In this document: positions 28,500-37,281 of the stretch, in pieces
Layout of the letters: every line of letters begins with the position of its first letter
How positions within the stretch are numbered: the first letter of the stretch is position 1
Translations under genes and position numbers: made by a program
NCBI RefSeq assembly: GCF_022808955.1
Contig: NZ_JAKZEY010000012.1
Coordinates: forward strand, 1-64,000
DNA from: Anaerococcus sp. AGMB09787
Lineage (GTDB): Bacteria > Bacillota > Clostridia > Tissierellales > Peptoniphilaceae
Reading direction: 5' to 3'
Length of the DNA stretch: 64,000 nt
Notes under the pieces: generated by a model
The model's database searches: none
Seen by the model: only the letters and a program-made list of their open reading frames with translations
What the model was told of the DNA's origin: nothing

Positions 28500-28760
28500 A
28501 TGACTGATAAGAATAACTTCAATGAGACCATGCTATTTAAAGCACAAAAAGATTCAGAAAAAGACATAAGGGAAATACTAACAACAGTATATGCTGCCCT
28601 AAAGGAAAAAGGATACAATCCAACAGGTCAAATAGTGGGATATTTATTATCAGGTGATCCAACTTATATAACTGCTCATAACGGAGCTAGAAAACTTATA
28701 AGATCAATAGATAGAGATAGGTTATTAGAAGAATTATTAGAAGAATATATTAATGAGTAG
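28500..28760 (+). CDS. IreB-family regulatory protein (DUF965/UPF0297)
   Basis: An 86-residue protein of the family typified by enterococcal IreB, a phosphorylation target of the PASTA kinase IreK that affects cephalosporin resistance. It shows [19 protein letters not shown] and [19 protein letters not shown], both strongly conserved. It lies between alaS and ruvX in the standard order, overlapping ruvX by eight bases. No PASTA kinase gene is in this window. Confidence 0.94.
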   Translation: MTDKNNFNETMLFKAQKDSEKDIREILTTVYAALKEKGYNPTGQIVGYLLSGDPTYITAHNGARKLIRSIDRDRLLEELLEEYINE

Positions 28761-29172
28761 AATAATAGGACTTGATGTCGGTGATAAAACAATCGGGGTT
28801 GCTGTAAGTGACCCTATGTTTTTACTCGCCCAACCAGTAGAAACTATAAAGAGAACAAAAGTTAAAAATGATATCAATAGGCTTAAGGAATTGATAAAGG
28901 AATACAAAGCTGGCCTTCTTGTAGTGGGTCTACCTAAGAATATGAACAATACTATAGGTCCCCAATCTATGAAGGTGATGAGCTTTGTCGACATTATAAA
29001 GAAAGAAATTGATATCGAAATTGTATATGAAGATGAACGCATGACTACTATTCAATCAGAGGCTGTCCTTATGGATATGAAAGTTAGAAGAGAAAATCGC
29101 AAGAAGTATATAGACAAGATTGCGGCAGCCTTTATTCTACAAACATATTTGGATAGGAGAAAAAATGGATAA
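28753..29172 (+). CDS. ruvX: YqgF/RuvX RNase H-fold nuclease (pre-16S rRNA processing)
   Basis: A 139-residue RuvC-like protein (YqgF). Catalytic carboxylates are in [15 protein letters not shown] (D6), VYEDERMTT and the C-terminal [10 protein letters not shown]. Homologues mature the 5' end of 16S rRNA in E. coli; a Holliday-junction role is also proposed. It overlaps ireB by eight bases and the following DUF1292 gene by eight. Confidence 0.93.
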   Translation: MSRIIGLDVGDKTIGVAVSDPMFLLAQPVETIKRTKVKNDINRLKELIKEYKAGLLVVGLPKNMNNTIGPQSMKVMSFVDIIKKEIDIEIVYEDERMTTIQSEAVLMDMKVRRENRKKYIDKIAAAFILQTYLDRRKNG

Positions 29173-29407
29173 GATTATTTTACTCGACGAAGAGAATAAT
29201 GAAGTTGAATTTGAACTAATAGATACATTCGGAGTAGACGAAGCAAATTATGCCGCCCTAAAGCAAGTAAATGATGAATTGATTCTAATTTGTGAAATTA
29301 TTGAAGAAGATAAGGAAATTATATTTAAGGCTATAGACGATGATAAAAAATTAGATGAAATCATTAGCTTTTATGAAGAGATGAAAGAAGAAAAAGATGA
29401 ATATTGA
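29165..29407 (+). CDS. DUF1292-family protein
   Basis: A small acidic protein of 80 residues, beginning [20 protein letters not shown] and rich in Glu and Asp. It fits DUF1292 (Bacillus YrzB type), whose function is unknown, by composition, size and position after ruvX. The ATG at 29165 is chosen over an in-frame upstream ATG at 29120, because the extra 15 residues lie entirely inside ruvX and resemble nothing in the family. It overlaps ruvX by eight bases and the Fur-family gene by eleven. Confidence 0.85.
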   Translation: MDKIILLDEENNEVEFELIDTFGVDEANYAALKQVNDELILICEIIEEDKEIIFKAIDDDKKLDEIISFYEEMKEEKDEY

Positions 29408-29834
29408 TCAGGTTAAGAAGATTTTTGAACAGAACAACCAAAAATTTACCAAGCAAAGACAAATAGTATTCAAAGCCCTCCAAGACTCAGAGGCAAAACA
29501 TATAACGCCTGAGGAACTTTTTTCTGAAATTCATTTAGAACACAAGCAAGTTGGTATAGCTACAGTTTATAGAACCCTTAATATTTTTGAAGAGTTAGGG
29601 ATTGTCAATAAGCAAGAATTTACAGACAATGCTTACACCTATGAATTAATTGACAAAAACCATGAACACCATGATCATTTGATATGTACCAACTGTGGAA
29701 AAATCATAGAAGTTGAGTGTATAGATAGTGAAGAGATGAGATCATCCTTAAGTGAAAAGTATGATTTTGAACTTGACTATTATTCATTGAGAATTTATGG
29801 TACTTGCTCCGATTGTAGGAATAACAAGGAGTAA
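29397..29834 (+). CDS. Fur-family metalloregulator
   Basis: A 145-residue Fur/PerR/Zur-type repressor. An N-terminal winged helix (KFTKQRQIVFKALQDS, then VGIATVYRTLNIFEELGIV) is followed by the metal domain with HEHHDHLICTNCGK and a C-terminal CSDC, giving the structural zinc CxxC pairs. Which metal it senses cannot be settled from the sequence. It is within the ruvX-DUF1292-RNase J operon, and no transporter gene is adjacent to suggest a target. Confidence 0.92.
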   Translation: MNIDQVKKIFEQNNQKFTKQRQIVFKALQDSEAKHITPEELFSEIHLEHKQVGIATVYRTLNIFEELGIVNKQEFTDNAYTYELIDKNHEHHDHLICTNCGKIIEVECIDSEEMRSSLSEKYDFELDYYSLRIYGTCSDCRNNKE

Positions 29835-29836
29835 AA

Positions 29837-31507
29837 ATGAAAGATGATAAAAAGTTAAGAGTCATCCCACTAGGGGGATTACAAGAAGTAGGTAAGAACT
29901 CAACTATAGTTGAGTATGGAAATGATATGATAATGATAGACTGTGGTCTAACCTTCCCTGATGCTGATATGCTGGGAGTAGACACAGTTATTCCTGATTT
30001 TACCTATGTTGAAGAAAACAAGGATAAGCTTAGGGGGATATTTGTAACCCATGCCCATGAAGACCATATTGGTGCTATACCATATTTTCTAAAAGAAATA
30101 GATACCAATGTTTATTGTTCTAAACTAACTAAGGGACTTTTGGAAAATAAATTTAAGGAACATGGCTTAAACCCTAACAAGATAAAGATGGTTAATGTAA
30201 ACAATACTGTTAAGGCAGGTTGTTTTACTGTTGAATTTATTAGAGCCAGCCACTCAATTCCAGATGCTTGCATTATAGCAGTCAAAACACCAATCGGAAG
30301 AATAATCTTCACTGGTGACTTCAAGATGGACTTTACACCAATAGATAATGATCCAACTGATATCCAAAGACTAGCTGAACTTGGTAAAAAGGGAGTACTT
30401 GCCCTATTTGCAGATTCAACTAATGTAGAAAGAGAAGGATATAGCATAAGTGAGAGGGAAGTTGGAGAGACCTTTATCCAACTTTTTGGTAGGGCAAGAT
30501 CTAGGATAATTGTTGCAACCTTTGCATCAAACCTCCACAGGGTCCAACAAGTTATATATGCAGCAGAGAGATACAACAAGAAGGTTGCTCTTTCTGGAAG
30601 GTCTATGCTCAATAATGTAAGGATAGCCAAGGAATTAGGTTATCTAAAGCTAAAACCAAACACCATTATTGATATGAAGAGCCTAAAGAACTACGCTGAC
30701 GATGAAATAGTTGTTCTATCCACAGGTACTCAAGGAGAACCCCTATCAGCCCTAACTAGGATGGCAGCAGGAGAACACAAGCAAATCCACCTAAATGAAA
30801 CTGATACTGTTATCCTATCATCATCAGTAATTCCAGGCAACGAAATGGCAATCAACAATACAATCAATAATCTTACCAAGATAGGATGTAATATAATTTA
30901 TTCATCCCTCGCCAAGGTCCATGCTTCAGGCCATGCCTGCCAAGAAGAAATCAAGCTTATGTACCAACTAGTTACACCAAAGTTCCTAGTGCCAGTCCAT
31001 GGTGAGATTAGACAACTCCAAAAACATTCTGATATAGCAGTATCTATGGGCCACCCTAAGGATAGGATCTATATTGGATCAAATGGAGATGTATTTGAAT
31101 TTACCAAGAAGTCTGCTAGGATCCATGGCAAGGTCCAAGCTGGTAATATCTTAATAGATGGATCAGGTATAGGAGATGTAGGTAATATTGTTCTTAAAGA
31201 CCGTAAGCACCTATCAGAAGATGGCTTGGTTGTAGTATCCTTGACTATAGACAAGCACACCCAAAGACTCCTTGCAGGACCAGAGATAGTATCAAGAGGT
31301 TTTGTATATGTTAAAGAAAACCAAGACATTATCGAAAACTCAAAAGATGTAGTATTAAGGTCTATCAAGAAGTGTCAAGATAAGGAAATTAGGGCTATTA
31401 GCCAAATAAAATATAAGATAAGAGAAGATTTAAAATCCTATATCTATAACGAGCTAGGTCGTGATCCTATGATCCTACCTGTAATTTCAGAGATTGTAAA
31501 TGACTGA
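29837..31507 (+). CDS. Ribonuclease J
   Basis: Metallo-beta-lactamase/beta-CASP RNase with endo- and 5'-3' exonuclease activity, central to Gram-positive mRNA turnover. Metal motif HAHEDH at 72-77, GDFKMD near 160, and the beta-CASP and HASGHA motifs are all present; the C-terminal domain is complete (556 residues). It follows the Fur-family gene by two bases and overlaps trmR by eight. Whether it is J1 or J2 cannot be decided with one copy in view. Confidence 0.97.
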   Translation: MKDDKKLRVIPLGGLQEVGKNSTIVEYGNDMIMIDCGLTFPDADMLGVDTVIPDFTYVEENKDKLRGIFVTHAHEDHIGAIPYFLKEIDTNVYCSKLTKGLLENKFKEHGLNPNKIKMVNVNNTVKAGCFTVEFIRASHSIPDACIIAVKTPIGRIIFTGDFKMDFTPIDNDPTDIQRLAELGKKGVLALFADSTNVEREGYSISEREVGETFIQLFGRARSRIIVATFASNLHRVQQVIYAAERYNKKVALSGRSMLNNVRIAKELGYLKLKPNTIIDMKSLKNYADDEIVVLSTGTQGEPLSALTRMAAGEHKQIHLNETDTVILSSSVIPGNEMAINNTINNLTKIGCNIIYSSLAKVHASGHACQEEIKLMYQLVTPKFLVPVHGEIRQLQKHSDIAVSMGHPKDRIYIGSNGDVFEFTKKSARIHGKVQAGNILIDGSGIGDVGNIVLKDRKHLSEDGLVVVSLTIDKHTQRLLAGPEIVSRGFVYVKENQDIIENSKDVVLRSIKKCQDKEIRAISQIKYKIREDLKSYIYNELGRDPMILPVISEIVND

Positions 31508-32141
31508 AGATAAAATTAATTACCCTCATACCACATCATTTATAGAAGACTTAATAGATGACTTGGACTTTGTAGAGCTTAGAAAATACGCAAGGGATAA
31601 CAAAGTCCCTATAATGAGAGAAGAAACTAAGTCTTTTCTCGTAAGTCTCTTAAGTATTATAAGACCAAAGAAGATTTTAGAAATTGGAACTGCCATAGGT
31701 TATAGCTCCCTAGTATTCGAAAAATACACAGGAGCTGATATAATTACTATAGAACTTGATAAAAATATGGCAGATCTTGCAAGATCTAATTTTGAAAAAT
31801 ATAATAAAAAAGTCACATTAATAAATGATGATGCAGAAAGAGCCTTGTCTAAGTTAGATCAAGGCTTTGATTTTATTTTTATAGATGCAAATAAGGCTTC
31901 CTACAAAAAATATTTTGACGAGGCTCATAAGCTCCTTAATAATAAAGGAGTCATAGTGTGTGATAATATTTTATTTAGGGGAGAAGTCTGTAATGATGAT
32001 CTTATTGAGCGAAGAAAGATTACCATAGTCAAAAGATTGAGGAAATTTTTAGCTTATATTACTGCAAGGGAAGATTATTACACATCAATTCTACCCATAG
32101 GCGATGGTATAAGTTTAAGTGTAAGGAGAGAAAATGACTAA
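31500..32141 (+). CDS. trmR: SAM-dependent O-methyltransferase, TrmR-like
   Basis: A 213-residue class I methyltransferase with SAM motif LEIGTAIGYSS (about 61-71), a metal-site DANKASYKKYF and VCDNILFRGEV. It belongs to the family of Bacillus YrrM/TrmR, which methylates 5-hydroxyuridine 34 of tRNA to 5-methoxyuridine. The next gene encodes a U32-family protein of the TrhP type that makes the hydroxyuridine, so the pair forms a complete wobble-base module. Overlaps of eight bases on both sides couple translation. In Bacillus mltG precedes it; not here. Confidence 0.87.
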   Translation: MTEDKINYPHTTSFIEDLIDDLDFVELRKYARDNKVPIMREETKSFLVSLLSIIRPKKILEIGTAIGYSSLVFEKYTGADIITIELDKNMADLARSNFEKYNKKVTLINDDAERALSKLDQGFDFIFIDANKASYKKYFDEAHKLLNNKGVIVCDNILFRGEVCNDDLIERRKITIVKRLRKFLAYITAREDYYTSILPIGDGISLSVRREND

Positions 32142-33366
32142 ACAAGTTGAATTATTAGCTCCGGCAGGAGATATGGAGAGGCTAAAGGCCGCTATAAAAT
32201 ACGGTGCCAATGCTGTGTTTTTGGCAGGAGATAGCTTCGGTCTTAGGGCTAATGCCAAAAATTTCTCAAAAGATGACCTAAGAGAGGCAGTTGCCTACTC
32301 CCATGAGAGAGATATAAGGGTCCATGTAACCATGAATGTCTTACCCCATGATGAGGATATGGTCGGCATAGTAGATTACCTAAAATTTCTTGATGAAATC
32401 AAGGTAGATGCCCTAATTATATCAGATCCTGGAATTTTTGCCCTAGCCAAGGAAAACACCAATATAGACCTCCATATATCAACCCAGGCCTCTGTTACAA
32501 ATAGTCAAACAGTTAAATTTTGGCATGATATGGGAGCCAAGAGAATAATCCTAGCTAGAGAGCTATCATTTGAAGAAATCAAAAAAATAAAGGCCAATAC
32601 CCCTGAAGATATGGAAATAGAATGCTTTATCCATGGAGCCATGTGCATATCCTACTCAGGTAGGTGCCTCCTATCTAACTACATGACAGGAAGGGATGCA
32701 AATAGGGGAGACTGCGCCCAAGCTTGCAGATGGAAATACACCATTCAAGAAGAAAATAGGCCTGGAGAATACTACCCTATAGGCGAAGACGAAAATGGTG
32801 GAACCTTCATCATGAACTCCAAGGACCTCTGCCTAATTGATGAAATAGATAAGCTAATTGAGGCAGGAATTGACTCCTTTAAGATAGAAGGAAGGATGAA
32901 GACAGCCTTCTATGTAGCGACAGTAATTAGGTCATATAGGCAAGCCATAGATGCCTATTATAAAGGTGAATACAATGAAGAAGTAGCTCAAAAATACCTA
33001 AAAGAAATCCAAAAAGCCAGCCACAGGCACTTTACCAAGGCCTTCTTCTACAACAAGCCAGACGAAACATCCCAAAACTATGGATCTTCATCCTATATCA
33101 GGACCTATGACTTCATAGGAGTAGTCAAATCCTATGATGAAGAAAGCAAAATAGCTGAAATTGAACAGAGAAATAGGTTTTTCTTAGGAGATGAAATAGA
33201 AATCTTCTCCAATTCTCCAGATTTCTACCAAGTAAAAATAGACAATATGAAAAACAAAAAGGGTGAAGATATAGAAGTAGCCAATGTACCAAAGGAAAGA
33301 ATCTTCATAAAAATCGACCTCCCATTAAGGGAAGGAGATATGGTAAGAAAGAAAATTGAAGAATAA
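32134..33366 (+). CDS. trhP: U32-family tRNA hydroxylation protein TrhP-like
   Basis: A 410-residue U32 peptidase-like protein. Family hallmarks are ELLAPAGDMERLKAAIKYGA at the N-terminus and the cysteine-rich block MCISYSGRCLLSNYMTGRD with CAQACRW (about 168-200), a likely Fe-S ligand set. Homologues (E. coli TrhP, Bacillus YrrN/YrrO) introduce hydroxyl at uridine 34, using prephenate in E. coli. Bacillus has two adjacent copies; here there is one. It overlaps trmR by eight bases and ends the long operon at the terminator. Confidence 0.88.
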   Translation: MTKQVELLAPAGDMERLKAAIKYGANAVFLAGDSFGLRANAKNFSKDDLREAVAYSHERDIRVHVTMNVLPHDEDMVGIVDYLKFLDEIKVDALIISDPGIFALAKENTNIDLHISTQASVTNSQTVKFWHDMGAKRIILARELSFEEIKKIKANTPEDMEIECFIHGAMCISYSGRCLLSNYMTGRDANRGDCAQACRWKYTIQEENRPGEYYPIGEDENGGTFIMNSKDLCLIDEIDKLIEAGIDSFKIEGRMKTAFYVATVIRSYRQAIDAYYKGEYNEEVAQKYLKEIQKASHRHFTKAFFYNKPDETSQNYGSSSYIRTYDFIGVVKSYDEESKIAEIEQRNRFFLGDEIEIFSNSPDFYQVKIDNMKNKKGEDIEVANVPKERIFIKIDLPLREGDMVRKKIEE

Positions 33367-33377
33367 AGTACTAAAAG

Positions 33378-33430
33378 AAACAAGACCTTCTGATTATAAG
33401 TAGTTATAATCGGGAGGACTTGTTTATTCT
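33378..33430 (+). terminator. Terminator of the obg-trhP operon
   Basis: AAACAAG and CTTGTTT at the ends (33378-33384 and 33419-33425) plus GATTATAA/TTATAATC near a GTAG loop form a long imperfect hairpin. The T-rich tail is moderate. Confidence 0.65.
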
Positions 33431-33755
33431 ATGATTTTTATAGGTATATCTTTTATAGGATTTGAATAAATTCTATAAACTTAGGGTTTATATAGAGAGT
33501 GTTAAAGTTCTTATAAAAGTTAATTTTATAAAAAATAGACTTACTATTTCAGTTCTATCCAATTGCTCAAATATAAATTTCTTTTTGGGGAAGAGGACGA
33601 CTTGGTATTTGCATTACAATACTAATCTTTAAAAACAACCTAGATAAAATAATTCAATATCTTTCTTAGAATTCATGGGAGTAACATACTTTGTGATATA
33701 AAAATTGATAAGCAATGTTTACTATAAATATTTATTTGGAAAGATTAAAAATAAA
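33426..33755. other. 330-base AT-rich gap without a recognisable gene
   Basis: No ORF with a ribosome site is seen here. On the minus strand, 33613-33453 is an open frame without a start; its first residues CKYQVVLFPKKK faintly resemble the first strand of IS200-type transposases, but nothing else of that family can be aligned by eye. The rest appears to be spacer between a + strand terminator and a minus-strand terminator. Confidence 0.4.
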
Positions 33756-33781
33756 CAAAAAAGACGGAGCTTTACTCCGTC
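33756..33781 (-). terminator. Intrinsic terminator of small acidic protein gene
   Basis: On the minus strand, GACGGAG (33781-33775) and CTCCGTC (33769-33763) form a perfect seven-base stem with a five-base loop, followed by six or more T (33762-33757). Confidence 0.88.
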
Positions 33782-33797
33782 AATTGGTATTTTCGAA

Positions 33798-34031
33798 TTA
33801 CTCGTCTTCAGATGGATTTTCTGAGAATTCAGATCTTGTTCTGCGTGATTCAACACCAACGTTTGAGTTTTCGTCAGCTTCGTCAGTGATTGATCTTAGA
33901 TTTTCTTGGTCAGAGCTTAGTTTTTTGTCTAATGTTTCTCCACCAGAATTGTCTGCTTTAGATCTTAATTCTTTATCTAATTCCTTATCTCCTCTATATT
34001 GGTTTTCATTGCTAATTTTGTTATCTGACAT
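33798..34031 (-). CDS. Small acidic hydrophilic protein of unknown function
   Basis: A 77-residue protein with no family I recognise. It is very hydrophilic, rich in Glu, Asp, Ser, Asn and Lys, has no cysteine, tryptophan or hydrophobic core, and looks intrinsically disordered. The gene is well supported: AAGGAG lies seven bases before the ATG, an extended -10 promoter precedes it, and a strong terminator lies 16 bases after the stop. It lies 60 bases downstream of pepT on the same strand and could also be reached by pepT read-through. Stress, spore-coat-like or chaperone-like roles cannot be told apart. Confidence 0.75.
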   Translation of the reverse strand: MSDNKISNENQYRGDKELDKELRSKADNSGGETLDKKLSSDQENLRSITDEADENSNVGVESRRTRSEFSENPSEDE

Positions 34032-34063
34032 AATAATCTCCTTTTCCTATTATTTATACTTCT

Positions 34064-34072
34064 ATTGTAACA
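34064..34072 (-). promoter_or_regulatory. Extended -10 promoter of small acidic protein gene
   Basis: Minus strand TGTTACAAT, a TGn-extended -10, 32 bases before the ATG at 34031. No convincing -35. Confidence 0.55.
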
Positions 34073-34091
34073 GATTTTAAAAAATTTTTCA

Positions 34092-35315
34092 CTAATTATT
34101 CTTAGCTATTTCTTTTATGATCTCTACTATGGTTTCACTTGCTAGTTTTAAATGCTCTATTGGTATGAGTTCATAGACACCGTGGAAGTTCATTCCTCCA
34201 GTAAAGATGTTTGGGGTAGGAAGTCCCATAAAGGAAAGTTTTGATCCATCTGTACCACCACGGATTGGTTGGATTATTGGTTTGATGTCTAGATTTTCCA
34301 TAGCCCTTTTTGCATAGTCCACTATTTCCATCTTGTCAGCTATGACCTCTCCCATATTGTAGTAGGAATCTTTCATTTCTATCCTAACAAGCTCGCTTCC
34401 ATATTTTTTATTTAAAAATTCTCCGTAGGACTTGAATTCTTCCTTCATGGCTTCAAATTTTTCCCTATCATGCTCTCTAATTATATATTCTAGATGGGTG
34501 TTTTCGATGTCGCCTTTGATATTCAATAGATGAAAGAAGCCCTCATAATTTTCGGTATGCTCTGGTCTTCTTACATCGCCAAGGAGGCTATCAAACTCAC
34601 GAGCCACTGTTATTGAGTTAATCATGGTGTTCTTTGCTGAGCCTGGGTGGATTGATTTACCCTTGATATAAACATCAGCACCAGCAGCATTGAAGGATTC
34701 ATATTCTAGTTCGCCAAGGTTACCACCATCTACAGTGTAGGCAAAGTCAGCTCCAAATTCTTCAACCGGGAAGGTATCACATCCTGTACCAATTTCTTCA
34801 TCAGGGGTAAAGGCTATGAGGACATCCCCATGTTCTATGTCAGGGTTATTTATTAGGTATTCGATTGCATTCATAATTGAAGCTATACCTGACTTATCAT
34901 CAGCTCCTAGGAGGCTTTCTCCTCTGGTTGTAATTAGGGTTAGGCCTTCAAGTTTTTTAAGTATAGGGAATTCTTCAACTGTGATTGACCTTTCTTGGTT
35001 AAGTTTTATATCTCCACCCTCGTATTTTATAATTTGAGGCTCTTCTATCTTGCCATACATCTCTGGGGAGGTATCCATGTGGGATAGGAATCCAACCCTA
35101 GGAAGTTTTTTGTCAGTATTGGCAGGTAGTTTAGAAAAGACAAAGCCCTCTTCATTGATAGATGCTTCTAGTCCAAGTTCTTCTAATTCTTTTTTTAGCT
35201 CCTTAGCGAGGACTATTTGACCATCAGTGGTAGGCTTTCTTTCTTCTGCCAAGGATGGATCACTAGTAGTTTCCATTGCAACATATTTTAAAAATCTTTC
35301 AATTATTTTATCCAT
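34092..35315 (-). CDS. pepT: Peptidase T (tripeptide aminopeptidase)
   Basis: M20B zinc tripeptidase releasing the N-terminal residue from tripeptides in the cytoplasm. Metal and catalytic motifs are GFLSHMDTSPE (H81 region), LLGADDKSGIASIM, FTPDEEIGTG, and VDGGNLGELEYESFNAA, with a C-terminal RGGTDGSKLSFMGLPTPN. Length 407 is standard. A GAAGG site lies five bases before the ATG. It is divergent from an aminopeptidase P gene, so two peptide-degrading enzymes flank one 196-base intergenic region, fitting an amino-acid-fermenting lifestyle. Confidence 0.97.
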   Translation of the reverse strand: MDKIIERFLKYVAMETTSDPSLAEERKPTTDGQIVLAKELKKELEELGLEASINEEGFVFSKLPANTDKKLPRVGFLSHMDTSPEMYGKIEEPQIIKYEGGDIKLNQERSITVEEFPILKKLEGLTLITTRGESLLGADDKSGIASIMNAIEYLINNPDIEHGDVLIAFTPDEEIGTGCDTFPVEEFGADFAYTVDGGNLGELEYESFNAAGADVYIKGKSIHPGSAKNTMINSITVAREFDSLLGDVRRPEHTENYEGFFHLLNIKGDIENTHLEYIIREHDREKFEAMKEEFKSYGEFLNKKYGSELVRIEMKDSYYNMGEVIADKMEIVDYAKRAMENLDIKPIIQPIRGGTDGSKLSFMGLPTPNIFTGGMNFHGVYELIPIEHLKLASETIVEIIKEIAKNN

Positions 35316-35337
35316 ATATACCTTCTTTCTTTTTATT

Positions 35338-35343
35338 ATTATA
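35338..35343 (-). promoter_or_regulatory. Candidate -10 for pepT
   Basis: Minus strand TATAAT, 22 bases before the pepT ATG. The -35 region is weak. Confidence 0.5.
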
Positions 35344-35466
35344 CTCTTCTAGGATAAAGAAAAGTTTTTTATAGAAGAATACTTTTGATTTGTTATTTTT
35401 AGAAAATTAGCCTGATAGCAATCGTAATATGCTTATAAAAAAAGTATGTAAATTAATTATAATTAG

Positions 35467-35472
35467 TATAAT
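35467..35472 (+). promoter_or_regulatory. Candidate -10 for aminopeptidase P operon
   Basis: TATAAT 39 bases before the ATG at 35512, in the divergent pepT intergenic region. No good -35 at 16-18 bases. Confidence 0.45.
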
Positions 35473-35511
35473 AGTATCAAGGACTTTACTTTTATTTATA
35501 AGGAGATAATT

Positions 35512-37281
35512 ATGATTATAAATGATAGAATAGAGAAACTAAGAAAATTGATGAAGGACAGGAACATCGATGCCTATATTGTTCCAACATCTGATCCTCA
35601 TCAAAGTGAGTATATATCAGACTACTACAAGACCAGGGAGTTTATTTCTGGTTTTACAGGTTCATCAGGAACTGCCCTCATTACTATGGATGAGGCCTTG
35701 TTGTGGACTGATTCAAGATACTTCTTGCAAGCAAGCGAGGAGCTTAAGGCAGGTAGCTTCAAGCTAATGAAGATGGGTGTGGAAGGAGTACCTACCCTCT
35801 TAGAATATTTGGATGAAAATGTTTCTGAGTTTGGTAAAATTGCCTTTGATGGAAATACTTATTCAGTAAAGGGTTACAAGGACCTAAGCGAAAATATAGG
35901 GTCTAGGATACTAGTAAGTGATGTCGACTATATTTCTGATATTTGGGAAGATAGACCTGACCTACCAAAGGAGCCTGTATGGATTATGCAAGAAGAATAC
36001 ACAGGAGAGAGCCTAGAGGATAGGCTTATTAGAATAAGGGAAGTCATGGAAGAAAATGCTTATGACTATATTTTCTTGGGTGCTCCAGAAGATATCTGCT
36101 ATCTACTAAATATTAGGGGTAACGATGTTGAGTACAACCAAGTTGTCCTATCTTATGTATTAATCGGTAAAGACAGTCTAGATTTATGTATAGATGAGGA
36201 TAAACTTTCTGATGAGGTACGTAATTATCTAGAAGATAAGGGAGTTAAGATTCATTCCTACCAAGGAATCTATAGACTTTTGTCGAATATATCTGGCAAG
36301 AGCAGGATCTTCCTTGATCCAGAAAGAACCAACGTATCAATCTATGATGCCATAAATTCCAATGTCAAAATTTCCCAAGGAGTAAATATAACGACTTGGA
36401 TGAAGGCCATAAAGACTGATAAAGAAATAGAAAATGTCAAAAAAGCCTACATTAAGGATGGAGTTGCCCTTGTTAAATTTTTCAATTGGCTAGAAGTAGG
36501 TGCCAAGACCGGATCTCTTAATGAGCTTCTAGCTAGCAAGAAGCTACACGATATGAGAAGTGAGGAGGAGACCTTCATAGAAGAATCCTTTGAAACAATA
36601 GCAGGCTATAAAGAAAATGCGGCTATAGTTCACTACGCTCCAAAGGCATCAGGCTCCAAAACTATAAGGGATAGGGGCTTGATCCTAGTTGATTCAGGAG
36701 CCCACTACAAGGAAGGTACTACAGATATTACTAGAACCATAGCCCTAGGGGACCTTAATGAAAGCGAAAAGATAGACTACACTCTAGTTCTTAAATCCTT
36801 CCTAAGCCTATTCTTGGCTCGTTTCAAGGATAAAACTACAGGGGCAAGGCTTGATGCTATTGCCAAGTATCCATTATGGAAGGCCGGTAAGGACTTCTTC
36901 CATGGCACAGGTCATGGGGTTGGCTTTGTCCTTACAGTTCACGAAGGTCCACAAAGAATAGCTAATGGGGACAAGTGTGAATTTGTTGAAAACATGACCA
37001 CATCAATCGAACCAGGTCTTTATATCGAAGGAAGCCACGGAGTTAGGATAGAGAACGAAGCCTATGTAAAGAGGGCCTTTGAGAATGAATTTGGTAAGTT
37101 CAACCAATTTGAAACATTGACCTATTTGCCAATAGATACCAGACCAGTTAAAGTCGAGATGTTAACCAGGGATGAAATAGAATGGCTAAACAACTACAAC
37201 AAGGAAACTTATGAAAAATTATCTCCATACCTAGAAGGGGAAAATTTGGAATATTTGAAAGAGAGCTGTAAAGAAATTTGA
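35512..37281 (+). CDS. Xaa-Pro aminopeptidase (M24B, long form)
   Basis: Metallopeptidase releasing residues before proline. The 589-residue size matches the three-domain aminopeptidase P1 type, longer than E. coli PepP. Two creatinase-like N-terminal domains (about 1-305) precede the pita-bread catalytic domain: metal aspartates in LILVDSGAHYKEGTTDITRT, histidine in GTGHGVGFVLTVHEGPQ, glutamates in SIEPGLY and GVRIENE. A short C-terminal extension follows. AAGGAG precedes the ATG. The stop overlaps the TTG start of uvrC. Confidence 0.96.
   Translation: MIINDRIEKLRKLMKDRNIDAYIVPTSDPHQSEYISDYYKTREFISGFTGSSGTALITMDEALLWTDSRYFLQASEELKAGSFKLMKMGVEGVPTLLEYLDENVSEFGKIAFDGNTYSVKGYKDLSENIGSRILVSDVDYISDIWEDRPDLPKEPVWIMQEEYTGESLEDRLIRIREVMEENAYDYIFLGAPEDICYLLNIRGNDVEYNQVVLSYVLIGKDSLDLCIDEDKLSDEVRNYLEDKGVKIHSYQGIYRLLSNISGKSRIFLDPERTNVSIYDAINSNVKISQGVNITTWMKAIKTDKEIENVKKAYIKDGVALVKFFNWLEVGAKTGSLNELLASKKLHDMRSEEETFIEESFETIAGYKENAAIVHYAPKASGSKTIRDRGLILVDSGAHYKEGTTDITRTIALGDLNESEKIDYTLVLKSFLSLFLARFKDKTTGARLDAIAKYPLWKAGKDFFHGTGHGVGFVLTVHEGPQRIANGDKCEFVENMTTSIEPGLYIEGSHGVRIENEAYVKRAFENEFGKFNQFETLTYLPIDTRPVKVEMLTRDEIEWLNNYNKETYEKLSPYLEGENLEYLKESCKEI

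Noticed and set aside
29120-29164. Longer start of the DUF1292 gene
   Set aside because: The extension is an out-of-frame reading of the ruvX end and has no ribosome site of its own.
30112-30630. 172-codon minus-strand ORF inside the RNase J gene
   Set aside because: Antisense shadow of a conserved enzyme; composition typical of reversed AT-rich coding sequence.
33715-34080. 121-codon + strand ORF opposite the small acidic protein gene
   Set aside because: It has no ribosome site, its product is a Ser/Leu-rich antisense type, and it overlaps a minus-strand gene with promoter, ribosome site and terminator.
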